This document shows, one piece after another, positions 27,501 to 35,400 of a DNA stretch of 64,000 bases. The notes beneath the pieces were generated by a model, which saw only the letters and a list, made by a program, of their open reading frames with translations, was not told the DNA's origin and made no database searches. This DNA comes from JBECKR01 sp040235415 (GTDB taxonomy: Bacteria > Acidobacteriota > Polarisedimenticolia > Polarisedimenticolales > Polarisedimenticolaceae). Location: NCBI GenBank assembly GCA_040235415.1, contig JBECKR010000278.1, forward strand, positions 1-64,000, given 5' to 3'. The first letter of the stretch is position 1. The number at the start of each line of letters is the position of its first letter. Made by a program: the position numbers and the translations under genes.

Positions 27501-28981
27501 CCTGGAGCGGTCCGGGACCGTACGTGCTCACGGGCGACGTGATCATCCCCGCCGGGACGACGCTGACGATCGATCCGGGAACGACGATCCGGGTGCAGCC
27601 GCTGGCCGACGACCGTCATGGCGGCCTCGACGGGTCACGCGTCGAGCTGATCGTCGAGGGCACGCTGATCGCCCACGGCAGCGCACCGGGGTCGATCGTG
27701 ATGACCTCCGATTCGATCACGCCGGCCAAGGGGCACTGGTACGGCATCCGCTACGACGGCGTGCCACGCCCGCTGGCCGAGCTGCGCAACGTCTCGCTGC
27801 AGTGGGGCCGCAAGGGTCTGTCCGACTCGAATTCCGTAGGTATCCCGAACCTCGACGGCGTCTCGATCACGCAGATGCGGGAAGACGGGATCCGCACGAC
27901 GTCGGCCCCCGCGGGAGTCGGCGTGTGGACCCTACGCAACCTGCAGGTCTCGCTCGTCGACCAGGCGGGCCTGTACCTCGACACCGGGTCGGTCAACGCC
28001 GACGTGCTGCTCGAGAACGTGTCGATCCAGGACACCGCGCAGTACCCTTTGGTCGCCACTCTCGATCCCACCGAGGACCTGACGATCCGCGACTCCAGCT
28101 TCGAGACGGCGTCGAACTACCAGTCGATCTACATCGACGGCCCGCAGGACACGTTGATCGAGCGCACGACGATCCGCCATCCCAGCCCCAACGGCTACGC
28201 CTTCGACATCGCGAGCAGCCACGTCGGCGACAACCTGACGATCGACGACAGCGAGATCACCGGCGGGGCCCGGTCGATCAACATCTACCGCGTGACCAAC
28301 GCAACGATCGGCCACAGCCGGATCACCGACGGGACCATCGGGGTCTACCTGCAGGGCTTCGGGACGTCGAACGTGAACGCGATGCTGGAAAACAACCGAA
28401 TTACCGACACGTCCTCGGACGGGGTGTACATCGGTAATCTGGCGGACGCCACGCTGCACTACAACGACCTCTACAACATCACGGGCTACGCGTTGAACAA
28501 CCAGAGCGCCAACGACGTCGACGCCGCGGGCAACTACTGGGGCGAGGACACCACGACGGAGATGAACGCCAAGGGTTGCAACGGCAACATCGACGCGATC
28601 TACGACCGGAACGACAACGGCTCCAAGGGGCTGGTGACCTACTGCGGCTACGCCACCGATCCGTTCGGCGATCAGCCGACGATGTACTTCTACCCCGGCA
28701 GCGGCGGTGCCGAAATCCACTGGAATCCCAAGGCCGACCTGACCTACGACCTGATCCGCGGGGACCTGGCCAACCTTGCCGTGGCCGGGTCCAATGTCGA
28801 CCTCGGTGCCGTGACCTGCGAGATGGCCGCCGATGGTTCAGGGGTGATCCCCGACACCAGTCCGGATCCCGCCGCGGGGCAGGCTTGGTTCTTCCTGCTG
28901 CGCGACCACACGACGCCGGGTACGTACGGCGACGACTCGACCGGAAGGGCACGGCTGCCGGCGAGCGGGGATTGTCCGTAA
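18569..28981 (+). CDS. Giant secreted multi-module beta-helix protein
   Basis: This 3,470-residue protein starts with a signal peptide (CLAAATFLTLISAG). An N-terminal region of about 450 residues resembles sialidase/BNR propellers (SSVNGGASFS, RSTNGGVGFG, SSADGGANWS, STDGGAAWTDE). Six modules then begin with a (D/N)xTWSG motif, near residues 461, 899, 1414, 1911, 2441 and 2974. Each continues with VVPAGxTLTIDPGTT and GDWYGIR and then right-handed beta-helix coils. Modules end in a RNYWG(A/D)xTxxEM motif and an Ig-like segment (VQLVEVSTDGGSTW). The final 90 residues form a separate domain ending RLPASGDCP, shared with the kelch protein at 58354. It is likely a cell-surface or extracellular polysaccharide-binding or adhesive protein; no catalytic site is identified. 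The ATG at 18569 starts the signal peptide and follows a G-rich ribosome-binding site. Confidence 0.85.
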   Translation: MKRFPSRCLAAATFLTLISAGPPTRSTTPDAVVDVSLAVGYQGQADIVVDPADPDALVVVGADDRGTGPTAWSSVNGGASFSATALPLTYDAHTFAEGAEATVAIDRNGIWYAAYEVHDLNLGSPIDSSLAVARSLDGLVWEAFALVVDNRGVGAEPSVETPDVAVDPLPGGCTSYGGRLQLVWVRKSGTDRAIYRSYSSTGGSTWATPAKINDGTSGAEDVWRPRAVIGPQGIVYAAWLDDLQKTIVVDRSTNGGVGFGPDVNAATVTLGCGAGDCGDDLGCSGGALHGSTPALAVDTSWTSRRGTVYVAFADEPGSDGLDVLVTSSADGGANWSTPVQIPSDATRQQYGPALAVHPTDGSVHALWYDRRADSAGPDCETETWHALSTDGGAAWTDETVISTAPSDYSGDPRGEGAHTALAAAGGRVYAVWTDKTGTDHEIALARIAHAGGTLVRGGHIGGDTTWSAVDGPFIVTGDQTIDAGVTLTIEAGAEVRFAACDDTNTGLDGNRIEVIVEGTLDLAGTSGNEVLLQSGSPTPHKADWYGLRFQNTTDSSDSTLTFATIRHAEYGMRLSGSSPTLTDATIELASVSGIEGSARSGVPFSPTRVTVDDAGVGVNLSGGVSGTWTDVTIENGTGHGGTISGGSLDLRLVGMSVLDNAGGGLITSLSGGTLEVILSEFNGNGAAGAGLTVNGTGTRTLVANDYENNAGDGLELNDDSSVWPSAPVYYSNFIGNGAMAVRMEPGSLPADARRNHWGALDAEMGSYPADVSGIWDIHDDAALRHVDFRENQASALANDLDLQSYLAIPAAINDNETVIYGGAVARGGILKVEVSTDGGSTWADATVDGAAFSYPWAPTPGVYTVMSRVTDGLGALESVPDQQVVTVSAGPTLSGTLLADETWSGGPIVLEGDVVVPAGVTLTIDPGTTVYARYLTDSTYGGLDPSRIEIIVQGVLASNGMPGNEVVWDSSRVTSGAQKGDWYGIRYLDTTTDALSIVRSTDLAHGVNGIKLENAAPDVIDSTIADCSGDGLSGTSGALAKPLWTLDGNSIQNNDGDGVDVTGGTQVRVLGATVTGNGQRGLSINANTHVVTVTDATISANGTTGLWVGSGGTGFRLLDSTIDGNGGDGVFVSVGGTEMRLERLTVSNNGLNGIEVANGTTLVLLKSTISGNERGLRVGTPRLVAAYDSITDNDGNLTSGYMGAGIYVDAGTGAPGSIGMSDIDSPVDYEAYLASPRALEARRNYWGATTTTNMNGAGFPADLVEFRDINDEGSVGVLDYDNWAPASVSGSAPGDEAAHITWPGDSATLNVTSVVVTGVAYARDGIDRVEVCARQAGDPACGDGAGNTPFGVVTGKEAWTFDWFPAASGTWFLQVRVVDDNQVKSTPAETIGYDVNLLGAMVTGPLAISGPIIADQTWSGDIELSGDVIVEAGQTLTLQPGTTVKARALVDDRLGGEDASRVELIVHGNLVTQGTGGSPVTLTSTRVVPERRDWYGVRFENSSDASLNDMAWTNIDAGWDGIEFRDTFAALDEVSSSNNYRYGLDLSSSTAAFPASATISGGSFLNNGSFGMYLYALHGTWTLGGVEIGDNDSYGLYVYTCNGDGPLTFDGVNVHHNASYGIYLYNCLRPLDLLGSSIDSNSGTGFYASYAQRTDVRATSFTNQTGTALWLNGPGELKLSKSTFSGNRQNVYVDGGSGPESIVFNEFGPWTDVNEPGVRFTGAASPARDLHFNNLREYATGAADIILSNAAAGGVNARVNYWDPDTTTEMHDNPYPSDISSIEDVDDNPAWGRVDWRANRASQVDLSPSQNCGFTSPVDGDLLTGVAFTLRGAAAADTGIQLVEISTDGGSTWNPVSTGAEVWTYDWTPPGSGNYDLACRVTDNDSMVQAAPTTINVDVNAASVTTSGTLTGDETWSGVVVLTGDVVVPTGITLTVDEGATVKATPQSDDRFSGVDSSRIELIIQGTLDLQGSPSLPVTFTSDRTAPAVPTAGDWYGIRLTDTADSAFPIHDAIIEAAVRGIWSYPGSHQDVIDCTVRDVTDDGIHMEFGSGVRDVADPGIEITGNTVERTGAGHYGIYLYRAGSQASWNDAVHQVSGNTMDDNGSYSIYVYASNAERTEAKNNVLSDAATGVLVQGSNTTSYTNRVEITGNQVTGATGEALYSLYSRDVLIDGNSVTGGGTGIHLYNVADGRVVNNTLSGGTSNGIFLSALSAKMTVLRNTVTGYGGNALVATGLSSLVALYNTFDGTTQDALQISPPNVNAVSRIHWNNIQGSATGYDFDLTTATGADAKRNYWDATNAEMIAEGYPAEISEIHDIADNAALGRVDYRGVETGPVTTAVSLESRFVWPFDGDSMSRSTITLEGTAYADPGVQLVEVSTDGGSTWLPATGKDFWTFSFTPVADGPQQFRCRVTDDDGNVEVIPDVISVTFDSALPTTEGTLAGNETWSGSSPILLTGDVIVPAGTTLTIDPGTTLLVQPLADNLHGGVDPSRIELVVQGTLDLQGTAMSPVTFRSSAPTPAAGDWYGIRLTDTADSTVTLHDLVVEYGVRGIWTSPGSHPDVVDCTVRHMTTDGIYIEFGGNPRDVSDPGIQISGNTVEHTGMYSYGIYLYRNGGLSSWNDAVHEVFGNTTNDTGSYAIYLSPNNAESTLVRDNTVSGTSIGIGVVGSNTTSYANRVELTGNHVSGATQQGLYPSYGRSVLIENNTVSGGGTGIYTYNVVAARIVNNALTGGTADGIYLTNNVPFSDITAHRNTISDYGDDGIFSGVRSLTALYNTISNSTGDAIEISSLESASAPQLHWNNIQGSGGYDTRLDTGIRADVRRNYWAGTNGEMLAEGYPAEISEIYDIADDTTRGRADYRGVEASPLSDAVSLESRFVWPFDGDTRNGSAITIEGTAYADAGVQLVEVSTDGGTSWLPASGADYWTFPFTPSVSGPQEIRCRVTDDYGMVETTPDVITVDFDLTLPTLEGTLPGNETWSGPGPYVLTGDVIIPAGTTLTIDPGTTIRVQPLADDRHGGLDGSRVELIVEGTLIAHGSAPGSIVMTSDSITPAKGHWYGIRYDGVPRPLAELRNVSLQWGRKGLSDSNSVGIPNLDGVSITQMREDGIRTTSAPAGVGVWTLRNLQVSLVDQAGLYLDTGSVNADVLLENVSIQDTAQYPLVATLDPTEDLTIRDSSFETASNYQSIYIDGPQDTLIERTTIRHPSPNGYAFDIASSHVGDNLTIDDSEITGGARSINIYRVTNATIGHSRITDGTIGVYLQGFGTSNVNAMLENNRITDTSSDGVYIGNLADATLHYNDLYNITGYALNNQSANDVDAAGNYWGEDTTTEMNAKGCNGNIDAIYDRNDNGSKGLVTYCGYATDPFGDQPTMYFYPGSGGAEIHWNPKADLTYDLIRGDLANLAVAGSNVDLGAVTCEMAADGSGVIPDTSPDPAAGQAWFFLLRDHTTPGTYGDDSTGRARLPASGDCP
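24008..25600 (+). repeat. 1,593-bp tandem unit of the giant gene, first copy
   Basis: Matching landmarks recur at an exact 1,593-base (531-codon) interval. The GGCGACTGGTACGG site is at 24545 and again at 26138. The unit boundary is arbitrary. It covers one TWSG module, its beta-helix and its Ig-like segment. Confidence 0.6.
25601..27193 (+). repeat. 1,593-bp tandem unit of the giant gene, second copy
   Basis: AGCCGGTTCGTCTGG at 25601 recurs at 27194, giving the same 1,593-base spacing as the previous unit. The nearby coding sequence is highly similar at the DNA level (the Ig-like segment and the GLSSWNDAVH / QASWNDAVH region). This indicates recent duplication without frame change. Confidence 0.6.
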
Positions 28982-29280
28982 GACGATGTCATTCCGAAGG
29001 AGGAGGACTCTTGGCGACTCCTGGGGGGCTCGAGAGGACAACGAGTTACAGGTGAACCCGTTGCATTGTCCGGACTGACCACGAAAGTCGCGCATCGCCG
29101 CCATTCCTCGAAAGCATTGGACGCGGGTTCGAGTGCCGGCCGCCCGCGCCACTCCTGCCCTCGCCTGGCCGGATACACCCAGAAAGACCGAGGCTCGGCC
29201 TTTCACGCCGGACGAGGGACCGTCCCGATTCCTTGTATCCGCCGGACGTGTTAGTGAATCCTTACTAACAGGAGGACGCG
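28982..29280 (+). other. Intergenic stretch with degenerate tRNA-like end
   Basis: About 300 bases without a supported gene. It holds a degraded T-arm, GCGGG-TTCGAGT-GCCGG (29123-29139), followed by CGCCCGC, G and CCA (29141-29151). The TetR operator and ribosome-binding site are at its right end. Confidence 0.4.
29249..29270 (+). promoter_or_regulatory. TetR-type operator
   Basis: TGTTAGT (29249-29255) and ACTAACA (29264-29270) form a perfect inverted repeat around eight bases. It touches the GGAGG ribosome-binding site (29271-29275) of the TetR gene. TTAGT/ACTAA half-sites are typical for TetR repressors of efflux genes. Binding here would shut off the whole operon, including its own gene. 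Confidence 0.7.
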
Positions 29281-29934
29281 ATGGAGACCACGGAACGGAA
29301 AGACGAGATCCTGGCGCAGGCCCTCGAGCTCATTCGGGAGGTCGGGTTGGCGGGCATCACGGTCAAGAAGATCGCGGAACGCGTCGGATTTACCGAAGCC
29401 GCGCTGTACCGGCACTTCGCGAGCAAGCGCGACTTGATTCTGGCGATGATGCAGTGCCTGGATCGCGATCTCCTGGGTCCGGCCCGTGCGATCGCCGCCC
29501 GTGCCGAGCTACCCCCGGAGGACCGCCTGCGCCTGATTCTCGAGCACCACTTCAAGCTGATTCGAGAGCGGGACAGCCTGCCGCTGATGTTGCTGGCCGA
29601 GGCGTCCGCATCGAGAGACCCCGAGTTTCTGGGCAGGATGCGCGAGGTGTTCACCGGTTACCTCGCCGTGATCACGGACCTCGTGGATCAGGCACGGCCG
29701 ACTCCGGAGAGTGGGATCGATAGTGACGCCGAGATCCGGGGACTGACGCTCCTCGGCGCTGCCGCCGGCGCCGCCATCCGGCATCGGCTGCTCGAAAACG
29801 CGGCCGAAGCCCTACGGATCGAGCGCAGCCTGATCCCCCTGCTGATCGAGGGGATCGTTCGGCCGGACAGCCAGCCCGAACCTCCCCGAAGAAAGGGGCG
29901 AGACCCCAAGACAACGAAGAGGGGATCACGATGA
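29281..29934 (+). CDS. TetR-family repressor of the RND operon
   Basis: This 217-residue regulator has an N-terminal helix-turn-helix: AGITVKKIAERVGFTEAALYRHFASKRDLI (about 23-52) is the TetR signature. A helical ligand-binding and dimer domain follows. A basic tail (RRKGRDPKTTKRGSR) is unusual and may add DNA contacts. GGAGG lies five bases before the ATG. The 22-base palindrome directly upstream is its likely operator, so it should repress itself and the three exporter genes and be released by a substrate of the pump. Its stop overlaps the next start by four bases (ATGA). Confidence 0.88.
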   Translation: METTERKDEILAQALELIREVGLAGITVKKIAERVGFTEAALYRHFASKRDLILAMMQCLDRDLLGPARAIAARAELPPEDRLRLILEHHFKLIRERDSLPLMLLAEASASRDPEFLGRMREVFTGYLAVITDLVDQARPTPESGIDSDAEIRGLTLLGAAAGAAIRHRLLENAAEALRIERSLIPLLIEGIVRPDSQPEPPRRKGRDPKTTKRGSR

Positions 29935-31289
29935 AGAACCCGCCGCTCGCCACCCTCCTCGCCCTGTCGATGCTCGCGGGCGTGCCGGAGGTCCGCGCGA
30001 TCGACTCCTCGGCGAACCTGCCGGGATCGACCGGCGCCGTACCCGAAGTGCTGATGCTTCAGCAGGCCATCGACGAGGCACTCGAGAACGGCCCGGCGCT
30101 GAGGGCCGTCGACCATGAGGCGTCGGCGGCGCACTTCGAGGCCAAGGAAGCTTCGCGCGCACGCTGGGGGAAACTGGACGCTCAGGGGTCGTACTTGAAT
30201 CTCAACGACGACCAGATCGTGCGCCCCATCTCCCGCGAATTGCTGGACGAAGGGTTCGCGGGCCTGCCTTTCGATCGGAACCAACTGCACTACGGTCTTT
30301 CGTATCAGGTTCCGTTGTACCTGGGCGGGAAGCTGCAGGCCGGGATCCACGCCGCCAAGCTCGAGGCCCAACGGGCCGGCGAACTCCTGACCGGCACCAC
30401 ATGGCAGATCACGTTCAACGTCGCCTCTCTGTATGCCACCGCGCAGGCACTTCGCGAGGTGATCCGCGCCACGGACGACCAGATCGCCTCGCTCGACACC
30501 ACCGAGCAGCGTCTGGAACTGATGGTTCGCGAGGGCAAGCGGCCCGACGTGGACCGCCTGAAGGTCGTCGAGGAGTTGGAGGGCGCCCGCGCGGAGCGCG
30601 CAAGCGTCGAGGCGGACCGCGTCGAGGCGATTTCCCTGCTTCTCTCGATGCTCGGCCGCGACCCCTCGGAGCCCGTCAAGCTCGAACCGCTGCAGGACCG
30701 CCCTCCCGTCCTGGTCAAGACCCGGGACGAGATCCGGCAGTCGGCCCTGCGAGCGTCGCCGATCCGAAGCGCAGACCTCGCCGAGCAAAAAGCCCGGAGC
30801 GGCGTGAAAGTGGCTCGATCCGACTTCCTTCCCAGCTTCTCGGCGTGGGGAAACGCGATGCGGCATGACGCGCCTTCCCTCGACTCGGCGCTCGACACGT
30901 GGGAACTCGGGGTCGGGGTGAAACTCCCGCTGTTCGCCGGCGGGGGACGTAATGCACGCCTGGCGGCGGCCCGCGAGGAGCAACGAGCCGCCGAGGCGAA
31001 GCTGGATCGTGTCCGCCTCGATCTCGCGGCGAAGGTCGAGGAAGGACTGGCGCGCTTTGACGCCTCGCTGTCCGAGGTGAAGGCTACGCGGGCCCGGGTC
31101 GCCGCGGCGGCGGAGGCGGCTCGCATCGAACAGATTCGCTACGAAACCGGGGCGAGCACGGTGGAGGATCTCCTCCGCGCGCGAGCCCGGCAACGGCAGT
31201 CTGAAGCGGCTCAGGCACGCGCCATGGCAGGCGCACTCGTCGCCGGGCGAAGGCTCGACACGCTGGCGGAATCGGAGGTCGCGCGATGA
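29931..31289 (+). CDS. TolC-family outer-membrane channel of HAE-type exporter
   Basis: This 452-residue protein has a signal peptide (LLALSMLAGVPEVRA) and the duplicated TolC layout. The first repeat has MLQQAIDEALENGPALRAV and LSYQVPLYLGGKLQAGI. The second has SPIRSADLAEQKARSGVKVARSDF and VGVKLPLFAGGGRNA. ETGASTVEDLLRARARQRQSE closes the coiled coil. It forms the outer-membrane exit duct for the pump encoded downstream. Both ends overlap neighbours by ATGA, so TetR, channel and adaptor are translationally coupled. Confidence 0.87.
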   Translation: MKNPPLATLLALSMLAGVPEVRAIDSSANLPGSTGAVPEVLMLQQAIDEALENGPALRAVDHEASAAHFEAKEASRARWGKLDAQGSYLNLNDDQIVRPISRELLDEGFAGLPFDRNQLHYGLSYQVPLYLGGKLQAGIHAAKLEAQRAGELLTGTTWQITFNVASLYATAQALREVIRATDDQIASLDTTEQRLELMVREGKRPDVDRLKVVEELEGARAERASVEADRVEAISLLLSMLGRDPSEPVKLEPLQDRPPVLVKTRDEIRQSALRASPIRSADLAEQKARSGVKVARSDFLPSFSAWGNAMRHDAPSLDSALDTWELGVGVKLPLFAGGGRNARLAAAREEQRAAEAKLDRVRLDLAAKVEEGLARFDASLSEVKATRARVAAAAEAARIEQIRYETGASTVEDLLRARARQRQSEAAQARAMAGALVAGRRLDTLAESEVAR

Positions 31290-32419
31290 GAGGCAAGAGG
31301 TGGCTGGGGTTGTTGGTGGCCGTGACGATCGTGGCCGGCTTGGTCGCCGTTCGAATGGAACGAGTGCACCAGAAGGTGGACACGCCGACGCTGGCCGCGT
31401 TTCCGGTCTCGGTGCGTGTGGCCACCGTGGCCCACGGCAACGTCGTCCACACGCGGCACGTCCTGGGCCACGTTTACGGCGAGGAAGAGGCTGAGGTCGC
31501 GCCGCGGATCAGCGCGGAGGTCCTCGAGGTTCTCGTTCGCGAAGGCGACCACGTGCGCCGAGGCCAGGCCATCGCGAACCTCGATCCGCGCGAACTGGAA
31601 GACGCGGTCGCCGAGGCCGAGGCCCGAGTCGAATCGGCGCGGGAAGCTCTCGCCGCCGCACAGACGGGGTTGTCGGTCCAGACCGACGCGACCGCGAGGG
31701 ACCGCACGCTGTTCGACGCCAAGGCGATCTCAAAGGAACAGTACGACCGTTCCGTCGCCGTCGAGGCCGGCGCGCGCGCCGAGCAACGAGCCGCGGCGTC
31801 GGGACTCGATGTGGCGAACGAGGCCCTGGATGCGGCCCGGACCCGCTTGGGATACGCCCGTCTCAAGGCCCCGTTCGCGGGCAACGTCGCGCGCCGCCTC
31901 GTGGACCCCGGGGATCTGGCGGTGCCCGGCCGGCCTCTCATGGTGCTCGTCCGGCACGGCGGCGTGCGGGTTCGGGCCCAACTGGCCGAGGAGGAGTTTC
32001 CGCTGCTACACGTCGGGCAACCGGTGACGATGGAAGCCGGCGGAGTGCGCGTCGAGGCCCGGGTATCCCGCGTGTTCCCCTCGTTGGACGCGTCGCACCT
32101 GGCCACGCTGGAAGTCGATCTCGCCGCCCCCCCGGTCGGGTTCGTGGCCGGCGCCACCGTCGGTCTCGACCTCGCGCTGCGGTCCACCGAGGGTCTCGTG
32201 GTGCCGGCCGACGCACTGCTTCAAGGCGAACGTGGGTCGTTCGTTTTCACCGCGAAGGACGGCAAGGTCCACGTCGTCAAGGTCGACGTCGATGGCCGCT
32301 CGACCACCGAGGCGGTGGTCCGCGGAGAATTGCAGAACGGCGACTCGGTGATCGTCGCGCAGCCGTCACGACTGATGACTCTTGCGGAGAACAGTTCGGT
32401 GCACGTCGTCGAAGGGTGA
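31286..32419 (+). CDS. RND periplasmic adaptor (membrane-fusion protein)
   Basis: This 377-residue adaptor has an N-terminal membrane anchor (WLGLLVAVTIVAGLVAV) without a lipobox. The domains follow the usual order. The lipoyl half is VAPRISAEVLEVLVREGDHVRRGQ (about 71-94). An alpha-hairpin rich in Ala/Glu spans about 105-180, and the second lipoyl half is LKAPFAGNVARRLVDPGDLAVPG. A beta-barrel and a membrane-proximal domain (LVVPADALLQGERGSFVF) complete it. It bridges the pump and the TolC-like channel. The start overlaps the channel gene by ATGA, and the pump follows ten bases after its stop. Confidence 0.88.
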   Translation: MRGKRWLGLLVAVTIVAGLVAVRMERVHQKVDTPTLAAFPVSVRVATVAHGNVVHTRHVLGHVYGEEEAEVAPRISAEVLEVLVREGDHVRRGQAIANLDPRELEDAVAEAEARVESAREALAAAQTGLSVQTDATARDRTLFDAKAISKEQYDRSVAVEAGARAEQRAAASGLDVANEALDAARTRLGYARLKAPFAGNVARRLVDPGDLAVPGRPLMVLVRHGGVRVRAQLAEEEFPLLHVGQPVTMEAGGVRVEARVSRVFPSLDASHLATLEVDLAAPPVGFVAGATVGLDLALRSTEGLVVPADALLQGERGSFVFTAKDGKVHVVKVDVDGRSTTEAVVRGELQNGDSVIVAQPSRLMTLAENSSVHVVEG

Positions 32420-32429
32420 GGATCCTGCC

Positions 32430-35400
32430 ATGAGAATCGTCGATCGCTATCTCGAGAAGCCTCACTTGGTAACCTCGCTGGTCATTCTCGCTGCGGTGGT
32501 CGGCGTGATCGGCTACCGCAAGATGCCGGTCAACCTGTTTCCCGATTCCGAGCGGCCGCAGATCGCGGTGGTCACCGTCTATCCCGGCGCCTCGTCCCCG
32601 GACGTCGAGTCGGAAGTCTCGCGGACCATCGAGAAAGAGCTGAACACGATCGAACAAGTCCGCCGCGTCGTTTCGGTCAGCAAGGACGAGGTCTCGGCGG
32701 TTACCGTGGAGTTCGAGTACTCGAAGGGGCTGGATTCCGCGGCTACCGACGTGGCCAACGGCCTGCAGAAGATCGCGGCGGCGCTGCCTTCGACGATCCG
32801 TCCACCGATGATCTTCAAAGTCTCGTCCGCCACCCCGGCCGTGCTCACGCTGGCCATGCGGCCGACGGATGACTCGCCGATGGACCTGTCGATGGTGCGG
32901 CAGGTGGCGGACAACGCAGTGAAGGAACGGCTGCTTCAACTTCCCGACGTGGCGAACGTCGAGGTCTTCGGCGCACACCAACCGGTGATTCGGGTGGACC
33001 TCGACCGCGACCGGATGGAGCGGTTCCATCTGACCGCGCTCGAGATCCGGCAGAGCCTGAGCGCCTTCAACGCCAATCAGCCGATCGGATTGCTGGTCAC
33101 CGACGGCAGCCAGTTCCTGCTGAAGCGAACGGGAGAGTTCCAGCGCGTCTCCGACGCGGGCCGCATCACGGTTGCCCGTGGTCCCGAGGGGGACGTCCAT
33201 CTTGCGGATGTCGCGACGATCCGGCGGGGCGTACTCGAGCCGCAGAGCGCCTACCATGGCGACGGCGAGCCGGCGATCGCCGTCAACATCCAGCGGGCCA
33301 CGACGGGATTCGCGCTGTCGACCATCGCCGAAGTCGGCTCCGTGATCCCTGAACTCGAGCGGACGTACCCGGGCATCGAGTTCAGCATCCCGGACACTCA
33401 GGGCACCCTGATCGAACTCTCCGTCGGAAACATGCTCGACGCTCTGCGCGACGCGGTGATTCTCACGATACTGGTGGTCTTCCTGTTTCTCGCCGACCTG
33501 CGCAGCATGACGATGGCCGCGATCTCGATTCCCTTCACCTACGTGCTGACCTTCGCCGTGATGTGGCTGATCGGCTACGAGTTCAACATGGTCACCCTCA
33601 CCGCGGTGATCATCGCCGTCGGCATGTTGCTGGACGATGCGATCGTGGTGCTCGAGAACATCGAACGCCACTATCGTGAGAACGGGACGGACATCACGAA
33701 GGCGGTCGTCGGCGGGACCGAGGAAGTGATGCTGGCGGTCTTCTCGGGCACCTACTCGACGGCGATGGTCTTGCTGCCGATCATCTTCATCGGCGGCTTT
33801 GTGCAGACCGTTCTGCGACCGCTTGCGGTCTCATTGACGGTCGCGTTGTTCTCGTCGTACGTCATTTCCGTGACCGTGATCCCGCTGCTCGCTCCCTTGG
33901 TCCTCAGGCGCTCGGGCGGACACGGCAAGAACCGTTTCGAGCGCATCGTCAACTTGTTCAACAGATTCATCGTCGATCCGGTCCGCGACTTCTACGTGAA
34001 ATTGACCGGTGTAGGGCTGCGGCACCGGGGACTGCTTCTGCTGGTGGGAGTGCTGCTGCTGGTCGTCTCGGCACGGCAAATGCCCTTGGTCGGCCGCGAC
34101 CTGATGCCGCCCATGGACACCGGCATCGTCAAGATCGCGTTCGAAACCGACGCCAATACCTCCCTCGCGGCCACAGAGCGGGTTCTTTCGCGCATGGAGA
34201 CGATCGTCCGGAAACAGCCGGAAGTGACATCGGTTTCATCCGTGATCGGATCCGAGCCGGCCGTGATCTCGTTCGGCGCCGCTCGCCTTCCGCAGCAGGG
34301 GATGATCACGGTCCATCTGGTGGATCGATTCCATCGTTCCGATTCGATCTGGGACATCGAGAGCGGATTGCGGGACGAGTTCCGGACGGTCCCCGGCCTG
34401 AGGAGCGTGGACGTCTTCGATTTCGGGGCGACGCCGCTGTCCACGATCCGCGCGCCGGTGGACGTGATGATCTCGGGCCCCGACCTGCTTGCTCTGGATC
34501 GCATCGGAGGAGAGGTCGAAAAACGTCTGCGAGAGCACTTGCGCGACGCCACATCGATCACACGTTCGTGGACGATGGATTCGACGGAAGTCCACTTCAC
34601 CGCGGACCCCGAGCAATTGGCGCGCTACCAGATCTCTCCCGCCGCCGTCGCGGCCCAGCTCGGCGGCGCGGTGCGCGGAATGCCGAGCTCGGTCTTTCGC
34701 GTTCCGAACCAGGACGGGCTGGCAGTCTGGGTCCAACTCCCCCGGGCCCAGCGGGAGCATGCCGAGCAGCTCGATTCGTATCCGATCCTGACCTCGCGGG
34801 GGCCTGTCCCGCTGGCCGAGTTGGGAACGATCACGCACGAACCGGTCGCCTCGGCGATCACGCGTCAGGGTCTGCAGCGGACTCTGGACATCCAGGCGTA
34901 TCGGTCGCGGCGGCCGATCTCACACCTTCAAGAGGACGTCGAGACGGCGCTCGCGGGTCTCGAGCTGCCCCCGGGCTACCGGATCAGTCACGAGGGTGAG
35001 ATCAAGCAACTCAACGAATCGTTCGGCCGCCTGGGCCAGGCGCTGGTTCTGGGCCTGGTCCTGCTGTATTTCTCGCTTGTGCCGGCGTTCAAGTCGTGGA
35101 TCCACCCGCTCACGATCATGTCGGCGATTCCTCTCGCGCTGATCGGCGCGGCGTGGGGCATGTTGATCGCCGGCAAGCACGGTTGCATGCCCTCGATGAT
35201 GGGGATGATCCTGCTGGCCGGCATCGTGGTCAAGAACTCGATCCTGTTGATCGACTTCGTGGCCGAGGCCAAGGCGCGCGGTGCGAACACCTACGACGCG
35301 TTGATCGGGTCGGTGAAGATCCGCACGCGCCCGATCCTGATGACCGCAGTCGCCACGGCGGTGGGGATGCTCCCGATCGCCCTCGAGTGGGCCATCGGAC

